Shown here: in pieces, positions 1-8,653 of the stretch
Numbering within the stretch: the stretch's first letter is position 1
How the letters are laid out: the number at the start of each line of letters is the position of its first letter
Assembly: GCA_964517795.1 (NCBI GenBank)
Contig: CAZFDE010000001.1
Location: forward strand, 1-64,000
DNA: 64,000 bases
Source of the DNA: CAZFDE01 sp964517795
GTDB lineage: Bacteria; Planctomycetota; Phycisphaerae; Sedimentisphaerales; Anaerobacaceae
Direction: 5' to 3'
The notes under the pieces: model-generated
Database searches by the model: none
What the model was told of the DNA's origin: nothing
The model's input: only the letters and a program-made list of their open reading frames with translations
Position numbers and translations under genes: made by a program

Positions 1-44
1 GACTCTTAATCAGCGGGTCATAGGTTCGAATCCTATATCGCCCA
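1..44 (+). tRNA. tRNA-Lys(CTT), 3' part only
   Basis: The window opens inside a tRNA. The anticodon loop reads CTCTTAA, giving anticodon CTT (Lys, codon AAG). The T arm is complete: stem ATAGG/CCTAT (20-24 and 32-36) around loop TTCGAAT. The 3' acceptor strand ATCGCCC (37-43) and discriminator A (44) follow. CCA is not encoded. The 5' half, including the D arm, lies before the window. Confidence 0.9.
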
Positions 45-90
45 TTTAAATTATTGGGATTTTAGGCGAAATTAGCGATTTCTATAAAAG

Positions 91-128
91 GCGGATTCAA
101 CTCATAAGTGCAACTGAGTTCAATCTGC
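91..128 (-). terminator. hairpin terminator after dat (possibly bidirectional)
   Basis: Inverted repeat of 14 bp (91-104 against 115-128) with a 10-nt loop, one G.U pair and one C/C mismatch. Read on the minus strand it follows the dat stop codon directly and ends in CCTTTTATAG, a short U tract. It separates dat from the tRNA gene and could serve both strands; on the plus strand the U tract is only three long. Confidence 0.5.
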
Positions 129-129
129 T

Positions 130-963
130 TTATGTGAATTTTGCAAACGCAGCAATAAGCTTTTGGGTGATCGGGCCGGGTTGGCCGGAACCGATGACAT
201 GATCATCAAACTTGACAACCGGAACGATATCGCGTGTGGTGACCGCAATAAAAAGCTCATCGGCGCCGCCAGCCTGACCAGGCTTAACGGATGTCTGGCA
301 AATGGGCAGGTTGATACTCTCGGCGGCATGGATCACATAGTTCCGGGTGATCGACGGCAGAATATTTTCCGACAAGGCGGTTGTATATAACGCCCCTTCA
401 ATGATCGCAAAAAACGCCGAGCCAGATCCCTCGGTGATCAGGCCGGATTCATCGACAAGAATCGCCTCTTCGGCGCCCTTTTTTTCGGCATCGCGCCGGG
501 CAAGGACATTCGCAAGTAAATTCAGCGATTTGATATCACAACGTTTCCAACGCCAGTCCGGGTGGGTGGTCACTGCAATCCCTTCTTTTTTAGCTTGGGC
601 ATCATCGTGCAATTCGTTGATGGTCATAAAGAAATTCCATTGGATATCCTGTGCCCAGATATGATTTCGGGGCCCCTGGCCGCGGGTGATATGGAAATAT
701 ATCTTGGCGTTGGGGATCTGCGTTTTTTCAAATGCCTTTTGAACACGATTCTTGATGTCGTCCATATCGACACCACTGATCTCGATGGCTTCGAGACTGT
801 TCGCAAACCGCTGCAGGTGCTTATCGATCGCAAAAATCCGGCCATTATAGCTGCGGACAACTTCATACACACCATCACCAAAGAACGTGCCGCGATCCAG
901 ATAGATCGGGTCTAACTGTTCCAGAGGGATCATTTTGGTGCCCACCATGGCCAATTCCTGCAT
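130..963 (-). CDS. dat: D-amino-acid aminotransferase (class IV PLP aminotransferase)
   Basis: Interconverts D-amino acids and 2-oxo acids with pyridoxal phosphate, supplying D-Glu/D-Ala for peptidoglycan; branched-chain aminotransferase activity is the main alternative within this fold family. The start at 963 is chosen over the longer frame to 1056 because AAGGAG sits 8 nt before this ATG. From there the protein is 277 residues, close to the 282 or so of Bacillus DAAT, and the candidate PLP lysine (in CDIKSLNLL) falls exactly at residue 145 as in that enzyme. The RGTFFGDGVYE segment near residue 24 and LITEGSGSAFF near 185 are typical class IV cofactor-pocket motifs. It stands alone, divergent from rplU. 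Confidence 0.85.
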   Translation of the reverse strand: MQELAMVGTKMIPLEQLDPIYLDRGTFFGDGVYEVVRSYNGRIFAIDKHLQRFANSLEAIEISGVDMDDIKNRVQKAFEKTQIPNAKIYFHITRGQGPRNHIWAQDIQWNFFMTINELHDDAQAKKEGIAVTTHPDWRWKRCDIKSLNLLANVLARRDAEKKGAEEAILVDESGLITEGSGSAFFAIIEGALYTTALSENILPSITRNYVIHAAESINLPICQTSVKPGQAGGADELFIAVTTRDIVPVVKFDDHVIGSGQPGPITQKLIAAFAKFT

Positions 964-1032
964 CGTTAACGCTCCTTCTATGCCGTAAACCCATAAATAA
1001 CCGGAAAATATGAAATTCTTACATATTTTTGC

Positions 1033-1061
1033 TTTACAACCGGTAACCAACTCCATAAAAT
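1033..1061 (+). promoter_or_regulatory. sigma-70-type promoter of rplU
   Basis: -35 TTTACA (1033-1038), exactly 17 bp, then -10 TAAAAT (1056-1061). Transcription would start near 1068, inside a 7-bp inverted repeat (ACGTTTT 1065-1071, AAAACGT 1087-1093) that lies just before the rplU ribosome binding site AAGGAG (1098-1103). Confidence 0.6.
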
Positions 1062-1111
1062 ACCACGTTTTGCTGACGATTCAAGTAAAACGTTAACAAG
1101 GAGTTTGAACC

Positions 1112-1441
1112 ATGTACGCAATCATTGAGCAGGGTGCGAAACAATATAAGGTCGCCGAAGGCGATCGGATCGATATTGAACTGATGGATATTGCCGATGA
1201 CGCCAAGACCGTCGAATTAGACAAGGTCCTTTTTGTCAGTGATGGTCAGACGGTTCAGGTCGGCTCGCCGTACGTTGATGGAGCCAAAGTCATTGCCTCA
1301 TTTATGACAACTGCCGGCGATGCAGTGATCAAGGGCAAAAAACTGTATCCGATGTATCGACGCCGCAGAAAGAACAGCAAATGCCGTATCGGACATCGCC
1401 AGCAATATCTTCAGGTTACTATCGATAAGATCGAAGCTTAG
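1112..1441 (+). CDS. rplU: 50S ribosomal protein L21
   Basis: Large-subunit ribosomal protein that binds 23S rRNA. The 109 residues match the family length, with the typical opening MYAIIEQGAKQYKV, the VGSPYVDGAKV segment, and a basic C-terminal part (MYRRRRKNSKCRIGHRQ) that contacts RNA. The SD AAGGAG is well placed. Unusually, rpmA (L27) and obg, the near-universal downstream partners, are missing: the gene is followed by a convergent siroheme gene whose stop overlaps it by 4 bp. L27 must therefore be encoded elsewhere. Confidence 0.97.
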   Translation: MYAIIEQGAKQYKVAEGDRIDIELMDIADDAKTVELDKVLFVSDGQTVQVGSPYVDGAKVIASFMTTAGDAVIKGKKLYPMYRRRRKNSKCRIGHRQQYLQVTIDKIEA

Positions 1442-2082
1442 CCGGCGGCTTGATATTCATGTATGATTTTCCCGGCTCTGTCACGCCATGCGTCAGGGCC
1501 GTTTTTAATAAAGAATTCATACGAATCATCCCTTACCAGTTGCCCCAGTACGGCCTTGCGATCCGCCTGTTCGTCGATCTGGTCGATAATCCTGGATCGC
1601 TGATTTTCAAGTTCTGCCAAAAATTCACCGTTTTGATCGGTGATGATCTTCTCCAGTTGCTTTTTGAGATGACCGGCATAAGCCGGACATTTACCGTCGG
1701 TACAGATCGCAATTTGCAGATTGTTGCGTTTGATAACAGCGGGCACATAAAAATCACATAAATCGGGTTGATCGACCACATTACAGAGGATTTCCAGTTG
1801 CTGAGCGTCGCGATAGATCGTTTGGTTGAGTTTGGGATCGTTGGTGGCCGCAATGACCAGCAACGCTCCGGTCAGAAATTGTTTCGAATATTTTGCCCGA
1901 ATCAATTCCGCTCTGTGACTTTTACACAATGACATCATCATTTCCCCGGTCTGTGCAGCAATGACGACCAGGCGAGCATGGGTTTGCAGCAGTGCCTCGG
2001 CCTTTCTCAGGGCCACCCGGCCGCCGCCGACGATCACAACGCGTTTATTCTCCAGTTCAAGATATATGGGGTATTTAGCCAT
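1438..2082 (-). CDS. precorrin-2 dehydrogenase / sirohydrochlorin ferrochelatase (CysG N-terminal / Met8 type)
   Basis: Makes siroheme from precorrin-2: NAD-dependent oxidation then iron insertion. The N-terminus has a Rossmann fold with the dinucleotide loop VVIVGGGRVALRKAE (about residues 15-29), then LVIAATND and the family motif VVDQPDLCDFYVPA. At 214 residues it is the stand-alone Met8/SirC type without the methyltransferase half of CysG. No SD precedes the ATG; instead an extended -10 box lies 6 bp upstream, suggesting a leaderless mRNA. Siroheme implies a sulfite or nitrite reductase elsewhere, or an early step of alternative heme synthesis. It is convergent with rplU. Confidence 0.88.
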   Translation of the reverse strand: MAKYPIYLELENKRVVIVGGGRVALRKAEALLQTHARLVVIAAQTGEMMMSLCKSHRAELIRAKYSKQFLTGALLVIAATNDPKLNQTIYRDAQQLEILCNVVDQPDLCDFYVPAVIKRNNLQIAICTDGKCPAYAGHLKKQLEKIITDQNGEFLAELENQRSRIIDQIDEQADRKAVLGQLVRDDSYEFFIKNGPDAWRDRAGKIIHEYQAAG

Positions 2083-2088
2083 AATTCT

Positions 2089-2097
2089 ATTATAGCA
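2089..2097 (-). promoter_or_regulatory. extended -10 promoter, 6 bp from the siroheme gene start
   Basis: On the minus strand TGCTATAAT (2097 to 2089) is followed by six bases and then ATG (2082). With a start site 6-8 nt after the -10, transcription would begin at or next to the A of ATG. No SD is visible and no -35 is apparent, as expected for an extended -10 promoter. Confidence 0.5.
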
Positions 2098-2160
2098 AAT
2101 GTAAGCTTAAAATGCGGGATAAAATGACATAAAAATGAAAATGAAACAAATGTTGACGAC

Positions 2161-2850
2161 TTAATGATCACGCAGCCGGTACCCGACGCCTCGGACCGTC
2201 TCGATATATTTGGCATAGGGACCGAGTTTTTTACGCAAATAGGCGATCTGAACGTCAATGGCCCGGTCACTGATGATATAATCGCCACCGTGGATCGCAT
2301 CGACGATCTGGTATCGGGTAAACACAATACCCGGCTTTTTGGCCAGCGTGTACAGAATATTAAATTCAGTGAAGGTGAATTTTTCGGGTTTATCCTTGAT
2401 CCGTATCTCATAGCGGGCCGGATCGATCGTGATATCATGAATTTTGATCGTATTTCGGTTGAGCGTTTTTTCGACTTTTTTCTTGAGTATCCGCCGAATA
2501 CGGGCCAACAAGATCTTCGGGCTAAACGGTTTTGAGATATAATCATCGGCCCCAAGCTCCAGCCCGGTTACCACATCTGCCTCATCCGTCTTGGCCGTCA
2601 GCATAATAATAGGAATATTTTCCGTCTGCGGATTCCGCTTAAGGATCTTGCAGACCTCCAGGCCGTCCATGCCCGGCAGCAACAGATCTAAAAGGATTAA
2701 ATCGGGATTTTCGGATATCGCTAACTGGATTGCCTTCTCGCCGGTATCTGCCGTAATGACCGCATAATGTTCGCGCGACAAGTTCACATTCAGCAATACC
2801 TGAATATCTTCTTCGTCATCGACAATCAATATGCGTTCTTTTGCTGCCAT
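2161..2850 (-). CDS. OmpR/PhoB-family response regulator, orphan
   Basis: Two-component DNA-binding regulator. The receiver domain (about 1-120) has the acidic pair D11-D12, phospho-acceptor D55 in LILLDLLLPGMDG, T85 and K107, so it should be phosphorylatable. The C-terminal winged helix (about 130-229) ends with the usual VRGVGYRL hairpin, and the recognition-helix region reads RAIDVQIAYLRKKLG. No histidine kinase is next to it on either side, so its partner and targets cannot be read from context. PhoB-like is the nearest description. No SD is obvious before the ATG. Confidence 0.9.
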   Translation of the reverse strand: MAAKERILIVDDEEDIQVLLNVNLSREHYAVITADTGEKAIQLAISENPDLILLDLLLPGMDGLEVCKILKRNPQTENIPIIMLTAKTDEADVVTGLELGADDYISKPFSPKILLARIRRILKKKVEKTLNRNTIKIHDITIDPARYEIRIKDKPEKFTFTEFNILYTLAKKPGIVFTRYQIVDAIHGGDYIISDRAIDVQIAYLRKKLGPYAKYIETVRGVGYRLRDH

Positions 2851-3219
2851 AAAAGTACATTATTCAATGTTGCTCACGAAAATTATGTGTTCGCCGTAAA
2901 TTACAAAAGTTATATGTAAAAATTTCGTGTTAAGATTTCATTTAGGTTGCTTAAATTTTCTGTTAAATGAAGATTAAATATGCCCGTAGGTTGTATTAAA
3001 ACAGCGAAAATCAGGATTTCAGTCAAGATATGGATGCGGCTCATTTCTTTTTTTTTCAACCGCCGGCATTGTAAAATGCTATAAGCCATATCAGTTCAAG
3101 GGATTTGCCAAAAAACACTTGGTTTTGAACCCTGTGCTGTAGTATAATTGCCTGTTGACTGCTGATGATATGATTAAAATAAGTAGTTAAGAAAAGTAAC
3201 ATGTTCAGGAACAGACCAA
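2851..3219. other. AT-rich divergent intergenic region with a candidate promoter
   Basis: The 369-bp spacer is between the divergent response regulator and the small membrane protein. On the plus strand TTGGTT (3119-3124), 18 bp, TATAAT (3143-3148) form a plausible promoter for the gene at 3220. A T9 run lies near 3050. I see no RNA gene or conserved riboswitch. Confidence 0.45.
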
Positions 3220-3618
3220 TTGGCAGAAACAATGGAACAGCGTAAAAACCTGAGTCCTAATTCAGACGATGGATTCTCAATACTATTTTTCAAGGTGAAA
3301 CCCACCCTTTTAACGTATGTGTCGCGTTATCATCTATTTATTCTTTTTTACCTTTTGACTTTGATCGCCGATACCATCAGCACCTCAATTTTCATGCGTC
3401 ATCTCGGTGCCGAATCGGAGTTTCATCCCCTGGTCGCCCTGCTGTCAGTTCAATTTGGGATTATTGCCGGACCGATTCTTGGCGCGGTTTTCAAGGCAGT
3501 CGGATGTTTTTGGATCACCTTTACCTATCAACGGTTTGCTGTTGCAATCTTTTTGATCGCCAGTGCGGGCTATCTTTTTGCTACCTGGTACAATATCTGG
3601 GGTGTTTATATCCTATAG
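3220..3618 (+). CDS. small membrane protein (DUF5658-like)
   Basis: A 132-residue protein with an approximately 35-residue cytosolic N-terminus and three or four hydrophobic segments. The DTISTSIFMRHLGAESEFHP stretch after the first helix, with Asp, Glu and Pro in place, resembles DUF5658-type proteins; the biochemical role is unknown. A TTG start at 3220 with AGGA 9 nt upstream is better supported than the ATG at 3232. It opens the same-strand run of glycosylation genes up to 11260, separated from the next by 100 bp that contain a TATAAT (3670-3675), so it may be a separate transcript. Confidence 0.6.
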   Translation: MAETMEQRKNLSPNSDDGFSILFFKVKPTLLTYVSRYHLFILFYLLTLIADTISTSIFMRHLGAESEFHPLVALLSVQFGIIAGPILGAVFKAVGCFWITFTYQRFAVAIFLIASAGYLFATWYNIWGVYIL

Positions 3619-3718
3619 CCGCGATTTACCCGGATAAGCTAAAGGCTGGTTTTATATTGCTTTGTGGGATATAATCGCTATCATGCCGTAAGAAAATAAA
3701 CAGGTGTTTGGCTAAAAA

Positions 3719-5356
3719 ATGGAAAATACCTCAGAACAATTAAGAGATCATCATCGTTCCGTTCCCTCATGGATATGGCTTATTCTTACGGGCGTGCTCA
3801 TTTTCAATACCGCAGTTCGTCTGCGTTTATTGTCGGCTCCGCTCGAACGTGACGAAGGCGAATATGCCTACGCCGGGCAACTGATCCTTCAGGGCACTCC
3901 GCCATACGAAGAAGTGTATAATATGAAACTGCCGGGGATATATGCTGTGTATGCGGCTATTTTAGCCGTCTTTGGCCAAACCCGCCAGGCCATTCATTTC
4001 GGGCTTTTAATCGTAAACACAGCTACGATTGCTTTTGTCTTTCTTTTGGTGCGTCGCTTATTGAACAATGTCGGTGCCGTTTTGTCGGCTGCGATTTTCA
4101 TGATACTGACGCTCAGTTCGTCCATGCAGGGAATATACGCCAATGCCGAACATTTCGTGCTGTTACCCGCAATTGCTGGATTGTGGATGCTGATCAATGC
4201 CATCGACAAGAAGAATCGTTGGTGGCTGATGGGCGCGGGATTGTCCATGGGAACCAGTTTTATTATCAAGCAGCATGGAGCAGCATTTGTCTTACTGGGC
4301 TTTGTTTATTATGCGATCACTCTTTTTCGCCAAAAACCATTTCATCTGAAAAAAAGCCTGATTTCACTGCTCATTTTAGGTGCCGGCATGGCAGCCCCTT
4401 TTGCACTGACATGTCTGATCCTGTTTTTATGCGGGGTTTTCGATCAGTTCTGGTTTTGGACGTTCAGCTACGCGCGGGAATATATCTCTTATCGACCGCT
4501 GCCGGTCGGCCTGAAACTGCTGATTCACCGAATTAAGTTTTTAAGCCAAAATGCTTTGCTGTTATGGCTGTTGGTTCCCGTGGGTATCATCTGCGTATTG
4601 GGAAGATTAAATAATTTTAAGAAAAAAACATTTTTATTGAGCTTTTTATTTTTTAGTTTTCTGTCGATCTGCCCCGGCTTTTATTTTCGACTGCATTATT
4701 TTATTTTATTGACACCTGCGATTTCGATCTTTATCGCCATCGGCATGCAATTGTTGTTTCAATTCAATTTGCGAAAGAAAATATGTATCATCGCCACAAT
4801 TATGATTGCCTGCGGTGCATTTTTCGAAACGATCTACAAACAACGGGATTATCTATTTCGTCAAAGCCCGGCTGAAGTCACACGGTCAATTTATTACGGT
4901 AACCCCTTTGTCGAATCACTTGAGATTGCCGAATATCTTCAGGCCCATACCGATCCGGATGAACGCATCGCGGTGGTGGGATCCGAGCCGCAGCTTTTCT
5001 TTTATGCCAAACGCCGATCCGTCAGTCCCTATATTTATATGTATTCGCTGATGGAGGAACACCCCTTTGCATTGAAAATGCAAACAGAATTCATATCCCA
5101 TATCGAAGCGTATCAACCCAAGTATATGGTATTCGTCTGGACGCCGACATCCTGGCTGTTTCTGGAAAAATCCCAAACACTGCTGATCGACTGGTTTCAG
5201 TCATACAATACGCGTTACCGTGTGGTGGGGTTAGTGGAGATATACCCCGGTCAGCCTCACAAAAGTTACTGGGGCTCAACTCTCCAACGCGTTCAGCGGC
5301 AAAGTGACTTTTTCGTTACGGTACTCGAACGATTACCAAAGTCCAATAACCGATGA
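3719..5356 (+). CDS. polytopic GT39/ArnT-like glycosyltransferase
   Basis: Integral membrane glycosyltransferase of the GT-C fold, expected to move a sugar from a polyprenyl-phosphate carrier to an acceptor on the outer face of the inner membrane. The first periplasmic loop carries APLERDEGEYAY (about residues 40-51), the acidic ExDE-type signature in which an Asp acts as base in the PMT/ArnT group. About ten to twelve membrane segments fill residues 18-390, then a soluble C-terminal domain of roughly 150 residues. Acceptor and sugar cannot be read from sequence. The GT2 gene downstream could make the lipid-linked donor. Confidence 0.75.
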   Translation: MENTSEQLRDHHRSVPSWIWLILTGVLIFNTAVRLRLLSAPLERDEGEYAYAGQLILQGTPPYEEVYNMKLPGIYAVYAAILAVFGQTRQAIHFGLLIVNTATIAFVFLLVRRLLNNVGAVLSAAIFMILTLSSSMQGIYANAEHFVLLPAIAGLWMLINAIDKKNRWWLMGAGLSMGTSFIIKQHGAAFVLLGFVYYAITLFRQKPFHLKKSLISLLILGAGMAAPFALTCLILFLCGVFDQFWFWTFSYAREYISYRPLPVGLKLLIHRIKFLSQNALLLWLLVPVGIICVLGRLNNFKKKTFLLSFLFFSFLSICPGFYFRLHYFILLTPAISIFIAIGMQLLFQFNLRKKICIIATIMIACGAFFETIYKQRDYLFRQSPAEVTRSIYYGNPFVESLEIAEYLQAHTDPDERIAVVGSEPQLFFYAKRRSVSPYIYMYSLMEEHPFALKMQTEFISHIEAYQPKYMVFVWTPTSWLFLEKSQTLLIDWFQSYNTRYRVVGLVEIYPGQPHKSYWGSTLQRVQRQSDFFVTVLERLPKSNNR

Positions 5357-5383
5357 TTTTTTATTTTCGTTATGTCCCGTGTT

Positions 5384-5392
5384 TGCTATAAT
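5384..5392 (+). promoter_or_regulatory. extended -10 promoter, 8 bp from the GT2 start
   Basis: TGCTATAAT (5384-5392), then eight bases, then ATG at 5401. No SD is present between the box and the start, which fits a leaderless or near-leaderless mRNA. The -10 sequence is identical to that of the siroheme gene at 2089-2097. Confidence 0.5.
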
Positions 5393-5400
5393 ACCGCATT

Positions 5401-6150
5401 ATGTTCAATGACAAAAAAGTAACTGTGATTATGCCGGCCTATAATGCCGCGCAAACGCTGAAGAAAACCTACGATGAGGTGATGGCCCAGGGCATCGTCG
5501 ATCTGGTGATCATCGTCGATGACGCCAGCGCCGACGAAACCACCGCGATCGCCCAAGCCTTGCCGCAGACCCTGGTACATACTCATCCATCCAATCGCGG
5601 ATACGGCGGTAACCAGAAAACCTGTTACAAACTGGCCCTCGAAAACGATGCAGATATTATCATTATGGTCCATCCGGATTACCAATATACGCCGATGCTG
5701 ATTCCAGCGATGGCCTCGATGATCGGCAACGGGTTATATCACTGCGTTTTGGCGTCGCGTATTCTCGGCGGTTATGCCCTCAAAGGCGGCATGCCGTACT
5801 GGAAATATATCGCCAACCGTTTTTTGACCTTCAGCGAAAACGTCCTTTTGGGGGCGAAGCTTTCGGAATATCACACCGGCTATCGGGCATTTTCGCGGGA
5901 ACTGCTCGAACAACTCCCACTGGAAGTCAACAGCAATGATTTTGTTTTCGACAATCAGATGCTGGCCCAGGTTTTGTGGTTTGGCCATACGATTGCCGAA
6001 GTCAGTTGTCCGACCAAGTACTTTACAGAGGCCTCTTCGATCAACTTTCGGCGCAGTGTGAAATATGGTTTCGGTTGTTTGAATACGGCTTTAAAATTCC
6101 GACTGGCCAAATGGCACTTAACGAAAAACAAACTGTTCCCGGCAACCTGA
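5401..6150 (+). CDS. GT2 polyprenyl-phosphate sugar transferase (DPM1-like)
   Basis: Family 2 glycosyltransferase, 249 residues, soluble or membrane-associated with a GT-A fold. It opens with VTVIMPAYNAAQTL, has the nucleotide-binding VIIVDDASADET (about 38-49), NRGYGGNQKT, and the metal-site region MVHPDYQY (a DxD variant, HPDY). This pattern is that of dolichol-phosphate mannose synthase-like enzymes which charge polyprenyl phosphate with mannose or glucose from a nucleotide sugar. There is no C-terminal membrane domain. Lying between two GT-C enzymes, it is the natural donor-maker for them (inference). Confidence 0.82.
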   Translation: MFNDKKVTVIMPAYNAAQTLKKTYDEVMAQGIVDLVIIVDDASADETTAIAQALPQTLVHTHPSNRGYGGNQKTCYKLALENDADIIIMVHPDYQYTPMLIPAMASMIGNGLYHCVLASRILGGYALKGGMPYWKYIANRFLTFSENVLLGAKLSEYHTGYRAFSRELLEQLPLEVNSNDFVFDNQMLAQVLWFGHTIAEVSCPTKYFTEASSINFRRSVKYGFGCLNTALKFRLAKWHLTKNKLFPAT

Positions 6151-6213
6151 GGAACCGCACGAGCCAAGGAAAAACTGTTTAATCGGCTATCGCAATAAAG
6201 TTGAATTTGAAAT

Positions 6214-8649
6214 ATGGACAAGAATCTACGCAGGCAGCGATTTCTACTATCCGGATCTTTGCTCTTTATTATCATCGCATGTCTTTTGCACTTGGGATAT
6301 ACGGCCTGTATTGATTCAAATAGCGATTTTGTCAATACGTCTTCTCAGTCCCCCTGGATTCAGTATCCACTGGCGATGGATAGTATCGGCCGATCGGGTG
6401 CGATGGTCGATCTTAAGGCAAATTTTGAAAAAGAGTTTACCCTGAACGAAGTACCCTCAGCCGTAAAATTCCATATCAAACCCTTTCGTACAGCAGTTGT
6501 CTATCTCAACGGCCGGAAAATTTATCGCCAAAACAACACACCCAAACAATCCGTTTGTATTGATGTGACCGATATATTGAAGGACGGTCATAACGTCATT
6601 TCTGCCGAGGTGATTGCGCATAAGGGCAATCCAATGCTGCAATTATACAGCGAAGGACTGTCAGAGGAAATTCCAACCGATCGCACATGGCACGTATCTT
6701 TACATCATGGGCCAAAAACAGATGCGCGTATTGCAGATGACACTCAATCGCATCCGTTAAGTAAAATTCCCCCCGGTCCGATCGAAAGCATGCACAAGCA
6801 TCTGCTATTATGGATCGGCGTTTTTGGTCTTGCCGCAGGGATAATGATTATTGCATCCAAAAAACAATTCCTGACGGTGCCTAAAGTATCTCGAACTATT
6901 CTGATTGTCGTACTAATCATCTGGGCGATTGTCTTCTGGCATAATGCCCGTCATATCCCGCTTGCCACCGGCTTCGACGGACAGGCACACCTGGATTATA
7001 TCGATTACCTCATGACCCAGGGGCAACTGCCGACGGCTGAGCAGTTATGGCAGGGATATCAACCGCCATTGTACTATGTACTTTCGACGGCGCTGCTGTC
7101 AATTGGCAAATCGTTGGATTCGCAAACGGCGATCAATATGAGTTTACGATTCATCGGGTTTTTATCGGGACTCGGGCAGATCATTGTCGGCTTTTATGCG
7201 GCAAAACTATTCTGGCCGCAGGATCGATCAAAACAAACCCTCGCCCTTGTGCTCACTTCTTTGATCCCGGTCAATTTATACCTGAGCGGCTATGTGAGCA
7301 ACGAACCGCTTAATGCAATGCTCATGGCCGGCGTGATCATCCTGTTTTTATATCATATCCACCGGCAACAATTGAGGTTAAAGAACGGACTTTGGATCGG
7401 GCTTATTTGGGGGTTGGCGCTTTTAACCAAATTCACCGCCCTGCTATTATTGCCGCCGATCCTTTTGGTGTTGATCATTCAATGGGTGATATCCAGGATC
7501 CCCCAAAAACAGGTTACTCAATATACCATCGGTTTTTTAGGTGTTGCGGCCTTGCTTGCCGGCTGGTTTTACATTCGTAATGTCGTTTCATTTGGCACCG
7601 TCTTGGCCGGCAACTGGTCCGACCTGCCGGGTATGCAATGGTGGCAGGATCCGGGTTTTCGCTCCATTTCATTTTTTAGCCGATTTTCAACCGCGTTGAC
7701 CCGACCGTATTTCACCGGCTTTCATTCATTTTGGGACAGCTTATACGGAACCTTTTGGACGGACGGGCTGCTCAGCGGCTCGGCGGTCTTTACGGCCGCA
7801 CCGGCATGGCATTATTCGATCATCGGCATCATTCCGGTTCTGGCGATCCCCGTAATGCTTTTTATGATGATCGGTCTTTTTAAAGCCATTCACACAATAT
7901 GCAGTAAAGCAGATCTACGCTGGCTTTTCATACTGCTGGTCCTTGCTATGGGCATTTACGGGCTGATCTACATGAACCTCAATATCGCCTCATACGCTCA
8001 GGCCAAAAGTTTTTATGCCTTGTTCGCATTAATGTGTATCGTGCTGTTGAGCATTGAAGGTTTCGGCACTGTAATTCAGTTGCTCAAACGATTTAAAGCC
8101 GCAAGCCTGCTCAACGCCCTGCTTTGCGGCTGGATGGCTATATTGGCAGTGGCCGTCTTTGCCGGCTTTTGGGCCAAAAGCGATAAAATATTTTACAGAA
8201 AAGACTTAGCGACGGTTTCAGCACAGGGAAATCTCGATTCATTGATCGCCGATTTCGAACAATATCTGGAATCCAACAGTAAAGATTATGAGGCGTGTTA
8301 TACACTTGCCAGTGCTTATATGATCAAGCAGGATTATGCCAATGCCCGTCAGTATTTCGGACAGGCGTTGGAGATACGGCCGAACTGGCCGCAGGCGAAT
8401 AACAATCTGGCGTATCTTCTGGCAATGAACATACAGGATTATCCGCAGGCGATCGAACACGCCCGCAAGGCATGTTATGCAACCGGATATTTGAATATTA
8501 ATTTTCTGGATACCTTGATGAAATGCTACTCAATGGCCGATCAAAAAGATATGGCCTTTCAAACGGCCGAGCGAATGATGGATGTTGCCGACCTGACAGG
8601 GCAGAGTAACCTGAAAACCCAAATTCGACAAATGATGAATAATCTATAG
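6214..8649 (+). CDS. GT39-like membrane glycosyltransferase with beta-sandwich N-terminus and TPR tail
   Basis: 811 residues in three parts. After an N-terminal anchor comes a periplasmic segment (about 40-190) that looks like a beta-sandwich, sugar-binding-like module (VYLNGRKIYRQ, DVTDILKDGHNVISAEV). Residues about 195-665 are polytopic, with the first loop ATGFDGQAHLDYIDYL providing the acidic residue and GYQPPLYYVLS a GT39-type motif. The last 130 residues are TPR repeats (ACYTLASAYMIKQDYANARQYFGQAL). Acceptor unknown. Only 4 bp separate its stop from the next gene, so the two are co-transcribed. Confidence 0.72.
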   Translation: MDKNLRRQRFLLSGSLLFIIIACLLHLGYTACIDSNSDFVNTSSQSPWIQYPLAMDSIGRSGAMVDLKANFEKEFTLNEVPSAVKFHIKPFRTAVVYLNGRKIYRQNNTPKQSVCIDVTDILKDGHNVISAEVIAHKGNPMLQLYSEGLSEEIPTDRTWHVSLHHGPKTDARIADDTQSHPLSKIPPGPIESMHKHLLLWIGVFGLAAGIMIIASKKQFLTVPKVSRTILIVVLIIWAIVFWHNARHIPLATGFDGQAHLDYIDYLMTQGQLPTAEQLWQGYQPPLYYVLSTALLSIGKSLDSQTAINMSLRFIGFLSGLGQIIVGFYAAKLFWPQDRSKQTLALVLTSLIPVNLYLSGYVSNEPLNAMLMAGVIILFLYHIHRQQLRLKNGLWIGLIWGLALLTKFTALLLLPPILLVLIIQWVISRIPQKQVTQYTIGFLGVAALLAGWFYIRNVVSFGTVLAGNWSDLPGMQWWQDPGFRSISFFSRFSTALTRPYFTGFHSFWDSLYGTFWTDGLLSGSAVFTAAPAWHYSIIGIIPVLAIPVMLFMMIGLFKAIHTICSKADLRWLFILLVLAMGIYGLIYMNLNIASYAQAKSFYALFALMCIVLLSIEGFGTVIQLLKRFKAASLLNALLCGWMAILAVAVFAGFWAKSDKIFYRKDLATVSAQGNLDSLIADFEQYLESNSKDYEACYTLASAYMIKQDYANARQYFGQALEIRPNWPQANNNLAYLLAMNIQDYPQAIEHARKACYATGYLNINFLDTLMKCYSMADQKDMAFQTAERMMDVADLTGQSNLKTQIRQMMNNL

Positions 8650-8653
8650 AATA

